Below are positions 25,726-32,963 of a stretch of 64,000 bases of DNA, one piece after another. The notes beneath the pieces are model-generated. The model searched no databases and was not told the DNA's origin. It saw only the letters and a list, made by a program, of their open reading frames with translations. The position numbers and the translations under genes are program-made. The stretch comes from Pantoea cypripedii. GTDB taxonomy: Bacteria; Pseudomonadota; Gammaproteobacteria; Enterobacterales; Enterobacteriaceae. Position 1 is the first letter of the stretch. Each line of letters starts with the position of its first letter. The DNA lies in contig NZ_CP024768.1 in NCBI RefSeq assembly GCF_011395035.1, positions 3,826,343-3,890,342 of the forward strand, read 5' to 3'.

Positions 25726-28700
25726 GTGCGCGCCTCTCTTATTCTGCTGCTGAGCCTGTGGTTCAGCAGCACTGCCTTCGCTGCCACTGTCCCACAGGCC
25801 AGCGATCTGAAGCAGGAACTGGACGCGGCCAAATCCGCGAAAAGTTCCCCCTCTCAAAGCGAACAAATTCAGACGCTGGAAACGGCCCTCAATTTTCTTG
25901 CTGAACGCGATGACTCCCTGGAGCGCACCAAACAATATCAGCAGGTGATTGATGACTTCCCGCGGCTGGCACGTGAGCTGCGTCAGCAACTTGCCAGTCT
26001 GACTGATAGCAGCAAAACCGTGCGTAGCAATATGAGCAGCGCCGAGCTGGATCAGGAGATTTTGCAGGTCAGTAGCCAGTTACTGGAAGAGGGACGCCAG
26101 GCGCAGCAGGAACAGGATCGGGCGCGCGAAATCAGCGATTCGCTGTCACAGCTACCGCAACAGCAAACTGAAGCACGCCGCGCGATGACCGAAAGCGATC
26201 GCCGTGTACAGGGTGCCGCCGCAGCCACGACACCGCAGGCCCAGGCGCAGATTTACGCGCGTCAGGCGGAAAATGCCGCCAATAAAGCCCGCGTAGATGA
26301 ACTGGAGCTGGCCCAGCTTTCTGCCAATAATCGCCAGGAACTGGCGCGGATGCGTGCCGAAATACATCAGCGCCAGGCGACCCAGCTGGATAATTATCTC
26401 CAGGCGCTGCGCAATCAGCTGAATAATCAACGCCAGCGTGAAGCAGAACAGGCGCTGGAGCGTACCGAACAACTGGCGGAAAACAGTGGCGATTTGCCCA
26501 GCATTATCAGCGATCAATTCCGGGTAAACCGTGAATTGTCTGCCGATCTCAATCAGCAGGCACAACGCATGGATCTGGTCGCCTCACAGCAGCGGCTGTC
26601 AACCAATCAGACCTTGCAGGTTCGCCAGGCGCTCAGCACCCTGCGTGAGCAATCACAGTGGCTGGGTGCCTCAAATCTGCTGGGCGAAGCACTGCGTGCC
26701 CAGGTCGCGCGTCTGCCGGATGTACCAAAATCGCAGCAGATCGACAACGAAATGGGCCAGTTGCGCGTACAACGGCTGCGTTATGAGGATTTGCTGGAGC
26801 GCCAGCAGACGCTGCGTAAAGAGAAGCAGGATGATGGCACGCCCTTTACCAGCGAGCAGAGCCGCATCCTCGAAGCACAGCTAAAAACCCAGCGCGAATT
26901 ACTCAACTCATTAATTTCCGGCTGCGATACGCTGATTCTGGAAATCACCAAACTTAAAGTGTCCAACACCCAGTTGCAGGATGCACTCGCTGAAGTGCGC
27001 GATGCCACGCATCGCTATTTGTTCTGGACAGCGGACGTCAGCACCATTGACCTGAACTTCCCGGTGGATGTGGCACAGTCGCTGGGACGCCTGCTGTCGC
27101 TCGATACGCTGGGCCAGTTAGGAAAAGCACTGGCCATGATGTTTACCAGCAAAGAAACGGTGCTGCCCATCCTTGGGGCACTGCTGCTGGTTGGGTTTAG
27201 TGTCAGTTCACGTCGCCATTACCATGCGTTTCTGGCGCGCGCCGCCAGCAAAGTCGGCAAGGTCACGCAGGATCAATTCAGCCTGACGCTACGCACGGTG
27301 TTCTGGTCAATTCTGGTGGCCGTTCCGATACCGGTACTCTGGGCGGCGCTCGGCTATGGCTTGCAGGAAGCCTGGCCCTACCCGATAGCCGTGGCGATTG
27401 GTGACGGCATTACTGCCACATTGCCGCTGTTGTGGGCGTTTATGATCAGTGCCTCCTTTGCCCGCCCAAATGGTTTGTTTGTGGTGCATTTCCGCTGGCC
27501 GCACACGCGGGTGGCGCGCGCGATGCGTTATTACTCACTGAGCGTTGGCCTGATTGTACCGCTGATCATGCTGTTGATTGCCTTCGCCAATCTGGAAGAC
27601 CGTGAGTTCTCATCAACACTTGGACGGATATGCTTCATTCTGATTTGCGGCGCGTTGAGCATCGTCACCGTCAGCCTGAAACGCGCAGGTATTCCGCTGT
27701 ACCTGGATAAAGAAGGTAACGGCGATAACTTCGTCAATCGTATTCTGTGGAACCTGATGATCGCCATCCCGCTGGTCGCCGCCTTTGCCTCCTGTATCGG
27801 CTATCTGGCGACTGCGCAGGCGCTACTGGCGCGTCTGGAGACATCCGTTGGCATCTGGTTCTTCCTGCTGGTGATTTACCACATTATCCGCCGCTGGATG
27901 CTGATTCAGCGGCGTCGTATTGCCTTTGATCGCGCCCGTCAGCGCCGTGCCGATATGCTGGCAAACCGCGCGCGTAGCGAAGAAGAAAAGGATCAGCCCG
28001 CTGGAAGTAACGAAGCGCCAGAGGCGGAAGAACCGATTATCGATCTCGACGCTATCAGCGCCCAGTCGCTGCGTCTGGTACGGTCCCTTCTGACATTAAT
28101 TGCGCTGGTGTCGGTGATTGTGCTCTGGTCAGAAATTCACTCGGCGTTCGGTTTTCTGGAAAATATCCGCCTGTGGGATGTCAGCACCACAATTCAGGGG
28201 GTGGAAAGCATCCAGCCGATTACCCTCGGTTCGGTCCTGATTGCCATACTGGTGCTGATTATCACCACTCAGTTGGTGCGTAACATGCCTGCGCTGCTGG
28301 AGCTGGCGCTGTTACAGCATCTGAGCCTGACGCCCGGTACGGGTTACGCCATCACTACCCTGACCAAATATGTGCTGATGCTGATCGGTGGGTTGATTGG
28401 CTTCTCCATGATTGGTATCGAATGGGCAAAACTGCAATGGCTGGTCGCCGCACTCGGCGTGGGTCTTGGTTTTGGTTTACAGGAAATCTTCGCCAACTTT
28501 ATTTCCGGCCTGATCATCCTGTTCGAGAAACCGATTCGCATTGGCGATACCGTGACGATCCGCGACCTCACCGGCAGTATCACGCGGATTAATACCCGTG
28601 CGACCACCATTACCGACTGGGACCGCAAAGAAATTATCGTGCCGAATAAGGCCTTTATCACCGAGCAGTTTGTTAACTGGTCGCTGTCCGATTCAGTGAC

Positions 28701-29058
28701 GCGCGTGGTGCTGACCATTCCCGCCCCGGCCGGGGTGAACAGTGACGAAGTGACAAACCTGCTGAAACAGGCAGCAGAGCGCTGCACGTATGTGCTGGAT
28801 ATGCCCGCTCCTGATGTTTTCCTCGTCGATTTGCAGCAGGGTATTCAGCTGTTTGAGCTGCGCGTCTACGCCGCCGAGATGGGGCATCGCATGCCGCTGC
28901 GTCATGAGCTGCATCAGTTGATTCTGCACGGTTTCGCCGCGCACGGTATTGAAATGCCTTTTCCGCCTTTCCAGGTCCGTATGGAAACGTTGGGCAAGAA
29001 AACCCCGGCCAGCAATGGCGCGCCTGCGGCACGTAATTTTAAATCGGGTGGATTGTAA
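25726..29058 (+). CDS. mscM: Miniconductance mechanosensitive channel MscM (YjeP)
   Basis: A 1110-residue MscS-family channel (E. coli 1107) that opens under hypo-osmotic shock. A cleavable signal (MRASLILLLSLWFSSTAFA) precedes a long periplasmic Gln/Ala-rich coiled-coil domain (about 20-480). About eleven membrane segments follow, then the pore-forming MscS helix region (GVGLGFGLQEIFANFISGLI near residue 915) and a cytoplasmic beta/alpha cage. The start is GTG at 25726, 14 bp after psd, inside a GGGAATTCCC palindrome context. This is the last gene of the 95-min-type block; its usual neighbour beyond is not here. Confidence 0.96.
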   Translation: MRASLILLLSLWFSSTAFAATVPQASDLKQELDAAKSAKSSPSQSEQIQTLETALNFLAERDDSLERTKQYQQVIDDFPRLARELRQQLASLTDSSKTVRSNMSSAELDQEILQVSSQLLEEGRQAQQEQDRAREISDSLSQLPQQQTEARRAMTESDRRVQGAAAATTPQAQAQIYARQAENAANKARVDELELAQLSANNRQELARMRAEIHQRQATQLDNYLQALRNQLNNQRQREAEQALERTEQLAENSGDLPSIISDQFRVNRELSADLNQQAQRMDLVASQQRLSTNQTLQVRQALSTLREQSQWLGASNLLGEALRAQVARLPDVPKSQQIDNEMGQLRVQRLRYEDLLERQQTLRKEKQDDGTPFTSEQSRILEAQLKTQRELLNSLISGCDTLILEITKLKVSNTQLQDALAEVRDATHRYLFWTADVSTIDLNFPVDVAQSLGRLLSLDTLGQLGKALAMMFTSKETVLPILGALLLVGFSVSSRRHYHAFLARAASKVGKVTQDQFSLTLRTVFWSILVAVPIPVLWAALGYGLQEAWPYPIAVAIGDGITATLPLLWAFMISASFARPNGLFVVHFRWPHTRVARAMRYYSLSVGLIVPLIMLLIAFANLEDREFSSTLGRICFILICGALSIVTVSLKRAGIPLYLDKEGNGDNFVNRILWNLMIAIPLVAAFASCIGYLATAQALLARLETSVGIWFFLLVIYHIIRRWMLIQRRRIAFDRARQRRADMLANRARSEEEKDQPAGSNEAPEAEEPIIDLDAISAQSLRLVRSLLTLIALVSVIVLWSEIHSAFGFLENIRLWDVSTTIQGVESIQPITLGSVLIAILVLIITTQLVRNMPALLELALLQHLSLTPGTGYAITTLTKYVLMLIGGLIGFSMIGIEWAKLQWLVAALGVGLGFGLQEIFANFISGLIILFEKPIRIGDTVTIRDLTGSITRINTRATTITDWDRKEIIVPNKAFITEQFVNWSLSDSVTRVVLTIPAPAGVNSDEVTNLLKQAAERCTYVLDMPAPDVFLVDLQQGIQLFELRVYAAEMGHRMPLRHELHQLILHGFAAHGIEMPFPPFQVRMETLGKKTPASNGAPAARNFKSGGL

Positions 29059-29065
29059 ATAAAAA

Positions 29066-29125
29066 GGTCGCCATTAATGGCGACCCTACAGGCTGGATGA
29101 CGTAGGGTGCACATTTATGTGCACC
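29066..29125. repeat. Pair of inverted REP palindromes (head-to-head) between mscM and mdh
   Basis: Two 20-bp palindromes, GGTCGCCATTAATGGCGACC (29066-29085) and GGTGCACATTTATGTGCACC (29106-29125), face each other with CTAC (29086-29089) and GTAG (29102-29105) heads inward. The pair lies between convergent genes and may act as a bidirectional transcription end. It marks the junction between the two E. coli-type gene blocks. Confidence 0.85.
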
Positions 29126-29138
29126 TGATCAGCACAGG

Positions 29139-30074
29139 TTATTTCACAAACGCCTCGCCCTGAGCGATATCTTTTTTCAGCGTATCCAGCATGCCGGTGA
29201 GTGCCTGCTGCTCAAAAGCACTGAGCGGTCCGAGCGGTCGCCGCTCGATGATGCCATTTTTGCCCAGCAGCAGCGGCTGTGAGAAGAATCGGGCGTATTC
29301 GCCATCCCCCTCCACATAAGCACATTCCACGACATTGGCTTCGCCCTGCATGGCGCGCACCAGCGACAAACCAAAGCGTGCTGCCGCTTGCCCCATCGAT
29401 AGCGTCGCAGAACCGCCACCTGCCTTGGCCTCCACCACTTCGGTACCGGCGTTTTGGATCCGTTTGGTCAAATCCGCCACCTCCTGCTCGCTGAAGCTGA
29501 CGCCTTTCACCTGCGATAGCAGCGGCAGAATGGTGACACCCGAATGGCCCCCCACCACCGGCACGTCAATTTCGCCCGGTTGTTTGCCTTTCAACGCCGC
29601 AACAAAAGTATTGCCACGAATAATATCCAGGGTGGTTACGCCAAACAGCCGGTTCTTGTCATACACCCCGGCTTTCTTCAGCACTTCCGCAGCAATCGCT
29701 ACCGTGGTGTTGACCGGGTTGGTGATAACGCCAATCAGGGCTTTTGGTGCGGTACTCGCCACCTGCTCAATCAGGTTGCGGACGATTCCTGCGTTAACGT
29801 TAAAGAGGTCGGCACGATCCATGCCGGGTTTACGTGCCACTCCGGCGGAGATCAGCACCACATCGGCCCCCTTCAGTGCGGGCGTGGCATCTTCACCACT
29901 GAAACCCTCAACTTTCACTGCGGTGGGAATATGGCTGAGATCCACAGCCACACCCGGCGTTACCGGGGCGATGTCATAGAGCGAGAGAGCTGAACCTGCG
30001 GGTAATTGGGTCTTGAGCAGCAGTGCAAGCGCCTGGCCAATACCACCAGCGGCACCGAGAACGGCAACTTTCAT
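29139..30074 (-). CDS. mdh: Malate dehydrogenase
   Basis: A 311-residue NAD-dependent enzyme interconverting malate and oxaloacetate in the TCA cycle. The Rossmann motif VLGAAGGIGQALA opens the protein. Substrate arginines lie in RKPGMDR (Arg81, Arg87) and at Arg153; the catalytic His177 is in GGHSGVT. Length is one residue less than E. coli. AGGAG precedes the ATG. It diverges from argR across a 431-bp control region, as in E. coli. Confidence 0.98.
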   Translation of the reverse strand: MKVAVLGAAGGIGQALALLLKTQLPAGSALSLYDIAPVTPGVAVDLSHIPTAVKVEGFSGEDATPALKGADVVLISAGVARKPGMDRADLFNVNAGIVRNLIEQVASTAPKALIGVITNPVNTTVAIAAEVLKKAGVYDKNRLFGVTTLDIIRGNTFVAALKGKQPGEIDVPVVGGHSGVTILPLLSQVKGVSFSEQEVADLTKRIQNAGTEVVEAKAGGGSATLSMGQAAARFGLSLVRAMQGEANVVECAYVEGDGEYARFFSQPLLLGKNGIIERRPLGPLSAFEQQALTGMLDTLKKDIAQGEAFVK

Positions 30075-30284
30075 CCTGGACTCCTTATTAAGGTGGGGCA
30101 GAGATATGCCGGGTTTCCATCAGGTTACGAGTGTAATCAACTTCTCAGGCGATAGCGACAAGGCCCGTCGCGCGATAAATATTGACGCCGCAATTCGGCT
30201 CCCGAGACATCCACACTTCAGAAGTCGCCTGAATGATCATAGGTCGCAGCCAGAAGACAGGGGGTCGGCAATGATCAGTCATTT

Positions 30285-30314
30285 TGTTGTTACCACTTCA
30301 ATAATATAACAACA
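30285..30314. other. Inverted repeat in the mdh-argR divergent region
   Basis: TGTTGTTA (30285-30292) and TAACAACA (30307-30314) are perfect 8-bp arms with a 14-bp AT-rich spacer, placed between the two divergent genes. The shape suits a dimeric regulator, but I cannot name one. The rest of 30075-30349 holds only unassigned promoter sequence. Confidence 0.35.
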
Positions 30315-30349
30315 TTGCAACCTTCGCTTTTGCGTGCCACCCCGCGATT

Positions 30350-30378
30350 TTGGCGCAGCGGTAAATCTCTGTTATGAT
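30350..30378 (+). promoter_or_regulatory. Candidate sigma-70 promoter of argR
   Basis: TTGGCG at 30350-30355, a 17-bp spacer, and TATGAT at 30373-30378. It lies 43 bp before the ARG boxes and about 128 bp before the argR start. Confidence 0.6.
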
Positions 30379-30420
30379 CGCCGCCCCGCTGGTTTTCCCG
30401 GCGAAATTCTCACCTGGTTT

Positions 30421-30458
30421 ATTGCATAAAAATTCATTTAAATGCATAATAATTTATC
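30421..30458 (+). promoter_or_regulatory. Two tandem ARG boxes in the argR leader
   Basis: ATTGCATAAAAATTCATT (30421-30438) and AATGCATAATAATTTATC (30441-30458) both fit the 18-bp ArgR operator shape, TGAAT-type arms around an A/T centre. They are 2 bp apart. ArgR operators usually have 3-bp spacing; the 2-bp spacing is, as I recall, peculiar to argR itself in E. coli. They predict autoregulation. Confidence 0.75.
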
Positions 30459-30505
30459 TGCTACGGGCCTGTTGCCCGATGCATCCCTCTTTTTATTGGT
30501 AACCT

Positions 30506-30976
30506 ATGCGAAACCCATCTAAACAGGACGAGCTGATCAAGGCGTTCAAGGCCCTATTGAAAGAAGAGAAATTCAGCTCTCAGGGCGAAATTGTGCAGGC
30601 ATTGCAGGAAGACGGCTTCGAGAATATCAACCAGTCAAAAGTTTCTCGTATGCTTACCAAGTTCGGCGCGGTGCGTACCCGCAACGCAAAAATGGAGATG
30701 GTGTATTGTCTGCCAGCCGAATTGGGTGTCCCCACCACCACCAGCCCGCTGAAAAACCTGGTGCTGGATATCGACTATAACGATGCACTGGTAGTGATTC
30801 ATACCAGCCCCGGCGCTGCTCAGCTGATTGCGCGCCTGCTGGATTCCCTTGGCAAAGCTGAAGGCATCCTCGGCACCATCGCGGGTGATGACACCATCTT
30901 TATTACCCCCGCGCGTAGCTTTACCGTGAAGCAACTGCACGATGCTATTCTGGTTTTATTCGAACAAGAGCTATAA
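30506..30976 (+). CDS. argR: Arginine repressor ArgR
   Basis: A 156-residue hexameric repressor of arginine synthesis genes, also an accessory factor for cer-type plasmid dimer resolution. The N-terminal winged helix includes SQGEIVQALQEDGFENINQS and VSRMLTKFGAVRTRN. The C-terminal domain with GTIAGDDTIFI binds arginine and forms the hexamer. It matches the E. coli length. Two ARG boxes lie in its leader. Confidence 0.98.
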   Translation: MRNPSKQDELIKAFKALLKEEKFSSQGEIVQALQEDGFENINQSKVSRMLTKFGAVRTRNAKMEMVYCLPAELGVPTTTSPLKNLVLDIDYNDALVVIHTSPGAAQLIARLLDSLGKAEGILGTIAGDDTIFITPARSFTVKQLHDAILVLFEQEL

Positions 30977-30988
30977 AACCCTGCCTGC

Positions 30989-31011
30989 TACCGGCAGATT
31001 ACCTGCCGGTA
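30989..31011 (+). terminator. Hairpin after argR
   Basis: TACCGGCAG (30989-30997) pairs perfectly with CTGCCGGTA (31003-31011) around ATTAC. It starts 12 bp after the argR stop. There is no T-tract, so termination would need help or the hairpin protects the 3' end. Confidence 0.5.
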
Positions 31012-31467
31012 ACAATCCCGCCATCTCCCCCTGCAGTCGTCACGCTTAAACCAAAACCTCACGGAAACAATGCATTAAGCATATTCCCGCCAGTTCTCAC
31101 GCTTTGGGATAATTGGTAGGACCTTTTGGCCTGCTTAACCTTTCGCGCTATTTTACACTGCTTTACATACCAACATCAGCCATATTACCCACCCACTGCG
31201 TACCAGCCAGCTGGATCAACCGGGATATTTCGCACAGAAAGATAAAATGACATAGCCCCTTGTTTTTACATGTAATTAACAGCGATAGAACAGAAACCAG
31301 GCGGTTTTTATAACTCTCAGTTATTAAAAGTTGTCATAAGGACAAAGAATAACAACCAAACATTATTAGCTGAATATTAATTTCATGGGTGATTAGATCT
31401 ATACTTCTTTTCGTGATGCAAATCACAGTGAATAAAAAGATAAAAAACAAAAGACGAGGAAATAATC
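31012..31467 (+). promoter_or_regulatory. Long control region before the yhcN-family cluster
   Basis: 456 bp without a convincing gene. Near its end TATACT (31400-31405) could be a -10 box, with no good -35. CGTGA-TGCAAA-TCACA at 31412-31427 is one mismatch from the CRP core TGTGA-N6-TCACA. A purine-rich GACGAGGAA precedes the first gene. The remainder is AT-rich and unassigned. Confidence 0.35.
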
Positions 31468-31731
31468 ATGAAAGTTAAAACTACTATCGCAACCCTGAGC
31501 ATTCTATCTGCCCTGTCATTTGGCGCTTTTGCCGCAGAATCTATTAATGCCGATCAGGCCATGAATCTGCAACCGGTTGGCACCATCAGTGTCAGTGGCA
31601 CCGCCGGTTCGCCGATGGATATCCATCAGCAACTGAGTGAAAAAGCAGACCAGCAAGGTGCTAAAGCTTACCGCGTTATCGAAGCGCGTAATGACAACAC
31701 TTATCACGCTACCGCTGAGCTTTATAAATAA
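31468..31731 (+). CDS. yhcN: YhcN-family periplasmic stress protein, copy 1
   Basis: An 87-residue secreted protein of the DUF1471 (YhcN/BhsA/McbA) family. The Sec signal ends FGAFA-AES (cleavage near residue 22). The mature domain has TISVSGTAGSPMDIHQQL and the family end YHATAELYK. It is close to E. coli YhcN, which has the same length and is linked to acid and peroxide stress. It is the first of three tandem paralogues; E. coli has one gene at this place. Spacing to copy 2 is 88 bp with its own ribosome-binding site. Confidence 0.9.
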   Translation: MKVKTTIATLSILSALSFGAFAAESINADQAMNLQPVGTISVSGTAGSPMDIHQQLSEKADQQGAKAYRVIEARNDNTYHATAELYK

Positions 31732-31819
31732 GTCACTGAAACAAGACGCAGTGTGAATGGCGACCCCTTTGAGACGCGATTGCGCTCAGGTTGCCACCCC
31801 AAATTCAGGAGAGTGAATC

Positions 31820-32092
31820 ATGAAAACCAAATTATCTATCGCAGTTCTGAGCCTGGCTTCCATTCTTTCTTTCGGTGCCAGCGCTGCCAACCTGATCACT
31901 AACGAACAGGCCGACACCATGAATCTGCAACCGCTGAATCAAACCATCAGCGTAAGTGGTCGTGATGGCGACCAGACCAACATCCGTCAGGAGCTGTCAG
32001 CGAAAGCGGATGCTCAGGGTGCCAGCCACTACCGCATCATTGAAAACAATCAGAATGACACCTACCACGTCACTGCTGAATTGTATAAATAA
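31820..32092 (+). CDS. YhcN-family periplasmic stress protein, copy 2
   Basis: A 90-residue DUF1471 protein with Sec signal (about 1-22, ending GASA) and the conserved end YHVTAELYK. It is the most diverged of the three: it carries an insertion (ADTMNLQPLNQTISVSG) and replaces the SPMD segment with DQTNIRQEL, and it has HYRIIENNQ where the others have AYxVIEAR. That suggests it has been free to specialise. CAGGAGAG precedes the ATG. Confidence 0.88.
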   Translation: MKTKLSIAVLSLASILSFGASAANLITNEQADTMNLQPLNQTISVSGRDGDQTNIRQELSAKADAQGASHYRIIENNQNDTYHVTAELYK

Positions 32093-32195
32093 TCGATAAA
32101 TGATTATCCGGCGCCGCACAGGCGCCTGGATATGAATCGACGACCCGCTAACCCCTTACTACCGCAGGTTGTTGATTGCCAAAGGAGAAAAAACA

Positions 32196-32459
32196 ATGAA
32201 AATCAAAACAACCATCGCAACCGCTAGCCTGCTCTCAGTCCTCGCCTTTGGTGCGTCAGCCGCACAACTGGTCACTGCAGAACAGGCTCAGAATATGCAG
32301 CCTGCGGGGACAGTAACCATCAGTGGTACTGCCGGTGCGCCTATGGATTATCGTGCTGAGCTGTCACAGAAAGCCGATGAACAGGGTGCCAGCGCCTATA
32401 AAGTGATTGAAGCCCGTACCGGCGACAACTATCACATCACTGCTGAACTGTATAAGTAA
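32196..32459 (+). CDS. YhcN-family periplasmic stress protein, copy 3
   Basis: An 87-residue DUF1471 protein. The ATG at 32196 follows AAAGGAGA and opens the signal peptide MKIKTTIATASLLSVLAFGA; a reading nine codons earlier would spoil it. The mature part has TVTISGTAGAPMDYRAEL and ends YHITAELYK. It is about as close to E. coli YhcN as copy 1. A short GGCGCC hairpin lies upstream at about 32111-32127, and a strong terminator follows. Confidence 0.9.
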   Translation: MKIKTTIATASLLSVLAFGASAAQLVTAEQAQNMQPAGTVTISGTAGAPMDYRAELSQKADEQGASAYKVIEARTGDNYHITAELYK

Positions 32460-32488
32460 TTCCTCGTCAACTGCTTGACGAACCCTTT

Positions 32489-32516
32489 GGCCCCGCTCGC
32501 CGGGGCCCTTTTTGTT
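32489..32516. terminator. Terminator between yhcN cluster and yhcO
   Basis: GGCCCCG (32489-32495) pairs with CGGGGCC (32501-32507) around CTCGC, followed by CTTTTTGTT. It ends the rightward yhcN-family transcript and lies directly at the yhcO stop, so it may serve both directions. Confidence 0.9.
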
Positions 32517-32517
32517 G

Positions 32518-32790
32518 TTACTTCACATTAAAGTGGAGCCGGCCTTCCAGCTCCTCTTCTGCTTCATCAAATAACAGAATCAACGCGCCATAGCGGCGCT
32601 TCTGTCCCTTTCCTAAGTGAATAAATTCAATCTCCAGCGGCAACGGCAATTGATCGCCGGTCACCGCTTCCCAGAGATCGTCCAGATCAATAATCGCCAG
32701 ATCCGCCAGCGCAAAACGGTCGCTGAACTGACGGAAAAAATGCGCCTGATCGACGATTTCATCGAAATCAAAACGTTCGATTCTCATCAT
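32518..32790 (-). CDS. yhcO: YhcO, barstar-family protein
   Basis: A 90-residue cytoplasmic protein of the barstar (barnase inhibitor) fold, as in E. coli YhcO. The conserved core is DLDDLWEAVTGDQLPLPLEIEF followed later by LLFDEAEEELEG. No barnase-like ribonuclease gene is nearby, so its partner is unknown. Starts at 32790 or 32787 (MM) are equivalent. It is convergent with the yhcN cluster. Confidence 0.88.
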   Translation of the reverse strand: MMRIERFDFDEIVDQAHFFRQFSDRFALADLAIIDLDDLWEAVTGDQLPLPLEIEFIHLGKGQKRRYGALILLFDEAEEELEGRLHFNVK

Positions 32791-32933
32791 GACGATCCTC
32801 TCTGTGCCACTACCCGTTAAAGCGTTGAAATGAGGGTGTTGCTGTAAAAGAAGGGAGACATCCTGCTTCTCCTGACAGCTTGCATCCTGTCAGGAAAGTA
32901 TAGATGGCATTATCCGGGGGGTTTTGTGATAGC

Positions 32934-32963
32934 GGGCCGCACGATAAATGCGGCGGCCCGTAC
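32934..32963 (-). repeat. Single degenerate REP palindrome after aaeB
   Basis: Read on the minus strand it has a GTAC head (instead of GTAG), then GGGCCGC...ATTTAT...GCGGCCC. It overlaps the last bases of the aaeB stop region and could act as its 3' hairpin. Confidence 0.55.

Noticed and set aside
31412..31427. CRP site for the yhcN cluster as a firm call
   Set aside because: One mismatch in the core and a position downstream of the only -10-like box; kept only as a low-confidence note.
32518..32790. yhcO as the immunity half of a barnase-barstar toxin pair
   Set aside because: No barnase-like gene is adjacent and yhcO is a standard solitary chromosomal gene in Enterobacterales.
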